A stretch of DNA of 64,000 nucleotides, from contig NC_088777.1 of assembly GCF_954871325.1 (NCBI RefSeq), forward strand, positions 4,156,509 to 4,220,508, in the 5' to 3' direction. Positions 62,301 through 64,000 of the stretch are shown piece by piece (positions within the stretch are counted from its first letter, which is position 1; the number at the start of each line of letters is the position of its first letter). The DNA comes from Gordionus sp. m RMFG-2023. Lineage: Eukaryota > Nematomorpha > Gordioida > Chordodea > Parachordodidae. The position numbers and the translations under genes were made by a program. The notes beneath the pieces are model-generated. The model made no database searches. It had not been told where the DNA came from and worked only from the letters and a program-made list of their open reading frames with translations.

Positions 62301-64000
62301 AATTGTTTTATTAAGATATCCTAGCTGCCTTCGAATAGAGTATTTGGCCTATTATAGTGAGTGCACATTACTCAAGAAATGTGATTCGCATTGTTGAATA
62401 TTTTTCAAAAGACACGTAAATAATAGGATGCGATGAATTATAATCACTATAGATTATAAATTTTTTCTATTATTTGCTTCTTTTTATATATACCCAACAA
62501 TGTGTATAACCACCTACTATAAACGAGGCTTTAATAAACGAAGAAAATTACTATAATAAATTTATAATACATGATCTAGAAATTCTATTCATCCTCCTCT
62601 TTTTTTCTCGTTCATACACAACGTCAGCATATATTTTCTGCAATATTTTATGATTTAATCTTTGGTTTTTTTAACTTAATTTATATATTTAATTTAAAAT
62701 AAAACACATAAATAATATATCTCATTTTAACTTAAGATTGTGAACCATGTAATCTATATTTTATCTTACAATTTAAATAGGTATAGATGGGCTAAGTATG
62801 TGATCTATTTTTTTTAATAATTTTATCAAAGGTTAATTTGTTTTCCTTTTTCGAATTTCATTTTTTCTATATTGATAATTTCCTAAAATAACCGTTTTTT
62901 AAACATTAAAAACTTTACTTATCGGTTAAAAATATTTTTAAAAATTTTATAAAATATTACATATAAAAATATACAACCAAAAATTTCAAATAAATAAAAG
63001 GAGAAAAGAAATTAAAAGAAACGGAAAGAGAATTATATATGAGAAATGCAGATGCTCAAAATAAACGGACAAATACCTAATAAAATGTTTTGGTTAAGGT
63101 AATAACCCCCAAACCTAATTTGATATCTCATATTTGTAGATATTTTTCGAGCGATTCTAAATAAAAATATCAGTCAAAGATCCGGAAATATTGGTGGCTA
63201 TGGGAACATTGATTCCGTTGTCAAGATTTGAGTATTTGTATTTTTGTAAGATTCGCCCTTAACTAAGGAGGAGTGAGAATGTTTGAACTTATCGGAAATG
63301 AGATAGTAAAGGGGCCCTGGATAAGGGTATTTTATAAAATAAATGTCTGACCTTTTTGAACTTTCACTAAGTATAACTACTGATTCGTGATTAGAAGTTA
63401 TGTTCACTTTAGTAGGATATTGCAGCTAATCGGATAGGGATTTTGAATGTTAAATATAATATGTATTTTGATAGTTTATGTGGATTAATTTTTGTAGGAT
63501 ATATAGGTATTGTAAGCAAGGGTCGTAAAAAAAGAGGATAAAAGGCTTCCTATTTTAAACTAAAATATACTCTTTCCACATTTTTTTTAAAACTATATGA
63601 TTTTATAAGATTTTATAAAATAGGAAAATATAATTTATTTAAAATGAGTAATAAATTTTCAAACAAATATAATTAAAAAATACATAGGTACATATTGTCT
63701 TCCAAATTCAATCTTTAAAAAACCAAACTTGCCATTATTTCATTTTGTTTTTTTAAACTATCAATTTATTATTAAAAATAAAAGCAATGATTTTATATAT
63801 ATTAAATATCAATAGTGAATAATATATGTTTGATATTTTCTAATTCATAAAATAATCTGTTAAGTGCGAAAGCTCATAATTTGTATTCGCGATATTTCGA
63901 GTAAGTCAAATTCATTTATATTGTACGATATAAAAAAAATAATCAAAAATAATTATTCAGACAATATCTCTTGCATAAAAGAAAGTAATTTATTAAATAA
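53400..64000 (-). repeat. Right outer arm of the giant palindrome
   Basis: Inverted partner of 23,341-39,600. Its last bases are the reverse complement of 23,341 onward (TTATTTAATAAATTACTTTC), so the palindrome continues beyond the window. It lacks the gypsy element, the 404-bp, 610-bp and 302-bp elements and the GAAA run of the left arm. It has its own extra material near 55,300-56,100 and a G+C-richer block at about 63,080-63,540. No gene is supported; short ORFs at 58,614 and 63,198 (-) have no known motif. Confidence 0.9.

Noticed and set aside
23341-64000. Palindrome as a pure assembly artefact (same molecule read in both directions)
   Set aside because: Arms differ by many substitutions and by several discrete transposon insertions, which an artefactual fold-back would not produce.
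1-64000. CRISPR array, bacterial operons or organelle genome
   Set aside because: No regularly spaced repeats, no dense bacterial-type genes, no rRNA or respiratory genes; LTR, hAT and LINE relics indicate nuclear eukaryotic DNA.

Overview
The window is an extremely A+T-rich stretch of eukaryotic DNA (roughly 80% A+T by eye). It has no recognisable host gene, rRNA gene or intact tRNA gene. Everything that can be identified is mobile-element DNA or an older duplication. The elements are Ty3/gypsy LTR retrotransposons, hAT-type transposase relics of a kind common in animals, two LINE-type relics and several short terminal-inverted-repeat (TIR) elements. This suggests gene-poor, repeat-rich DNA of an AT-rich eukaryote, probably an invertebrate animal. 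The species cannot be named from the sequence.

Layout of the left third (1-23,340). A decayed hAT transposase lies at about 285-1,690 (+). A minus-strand gypsy element at 2,544-5,618 keeps RT-RNase H-integrase but has lost gag. A plus-strand relative at 6,851-9,700 keeps its target duplication, gag, protease and half of RT, but has lost the rest. A dispersed non-coding repeat (10,730-13,810) follows. Then come a very old gypsy relic of another lineage (13,820-15,080), a 728-bp hAT-like non-autonomous element (16,140-16,867) and the 3' end of a LINE (17,240-17,541). About 5 kb without identifiable content follows.

Layout of the right two thirds (23,341-64,000). This is one large, old, imperfect palindrome. 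The sequence from 23,341 inward matches the reverse complement of the sequence running from 64,000 inward. Outer arms are 23,341-39,600 and 53,400-64,000. They are colinear, and about 10.7 kb each once a 5.5-kb insertion is removed. Inner arms are 44,128-47,375 and 49,812-52,490. The axis is near 48,600, where a LINE-type C-terminal relic sits. The left side also carries a second copy of part of the inner repeat (39,650-42,470) and a second hAT relic. The palindrome runs off the right edge of the window.

The best-preserved element is a gypsy retrotransposon at 29,378-34,907 in the left arm. It has two 257-bp LTRs with no difference I could find, a GTAAT target duplication, a PBS-like site, a polypurine tract, gag, and an unbroken 1,024-codon protease-RT-RNase H-integrase frame. 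Gag and pol are in the same frame, separated by one TAA. A 78-codon ORF ahead of gag looks like a complete RRM-type fold and is conserved at exactly the same length in the 6,851-9,700 relative. The right arm lacks this retrotransposon, a 404-bp TIR element with a tRNA-like Pol III promoter, and a 610-bp hAT-like element. It therefore acts as a natural empty-site control for the latter two insertions.
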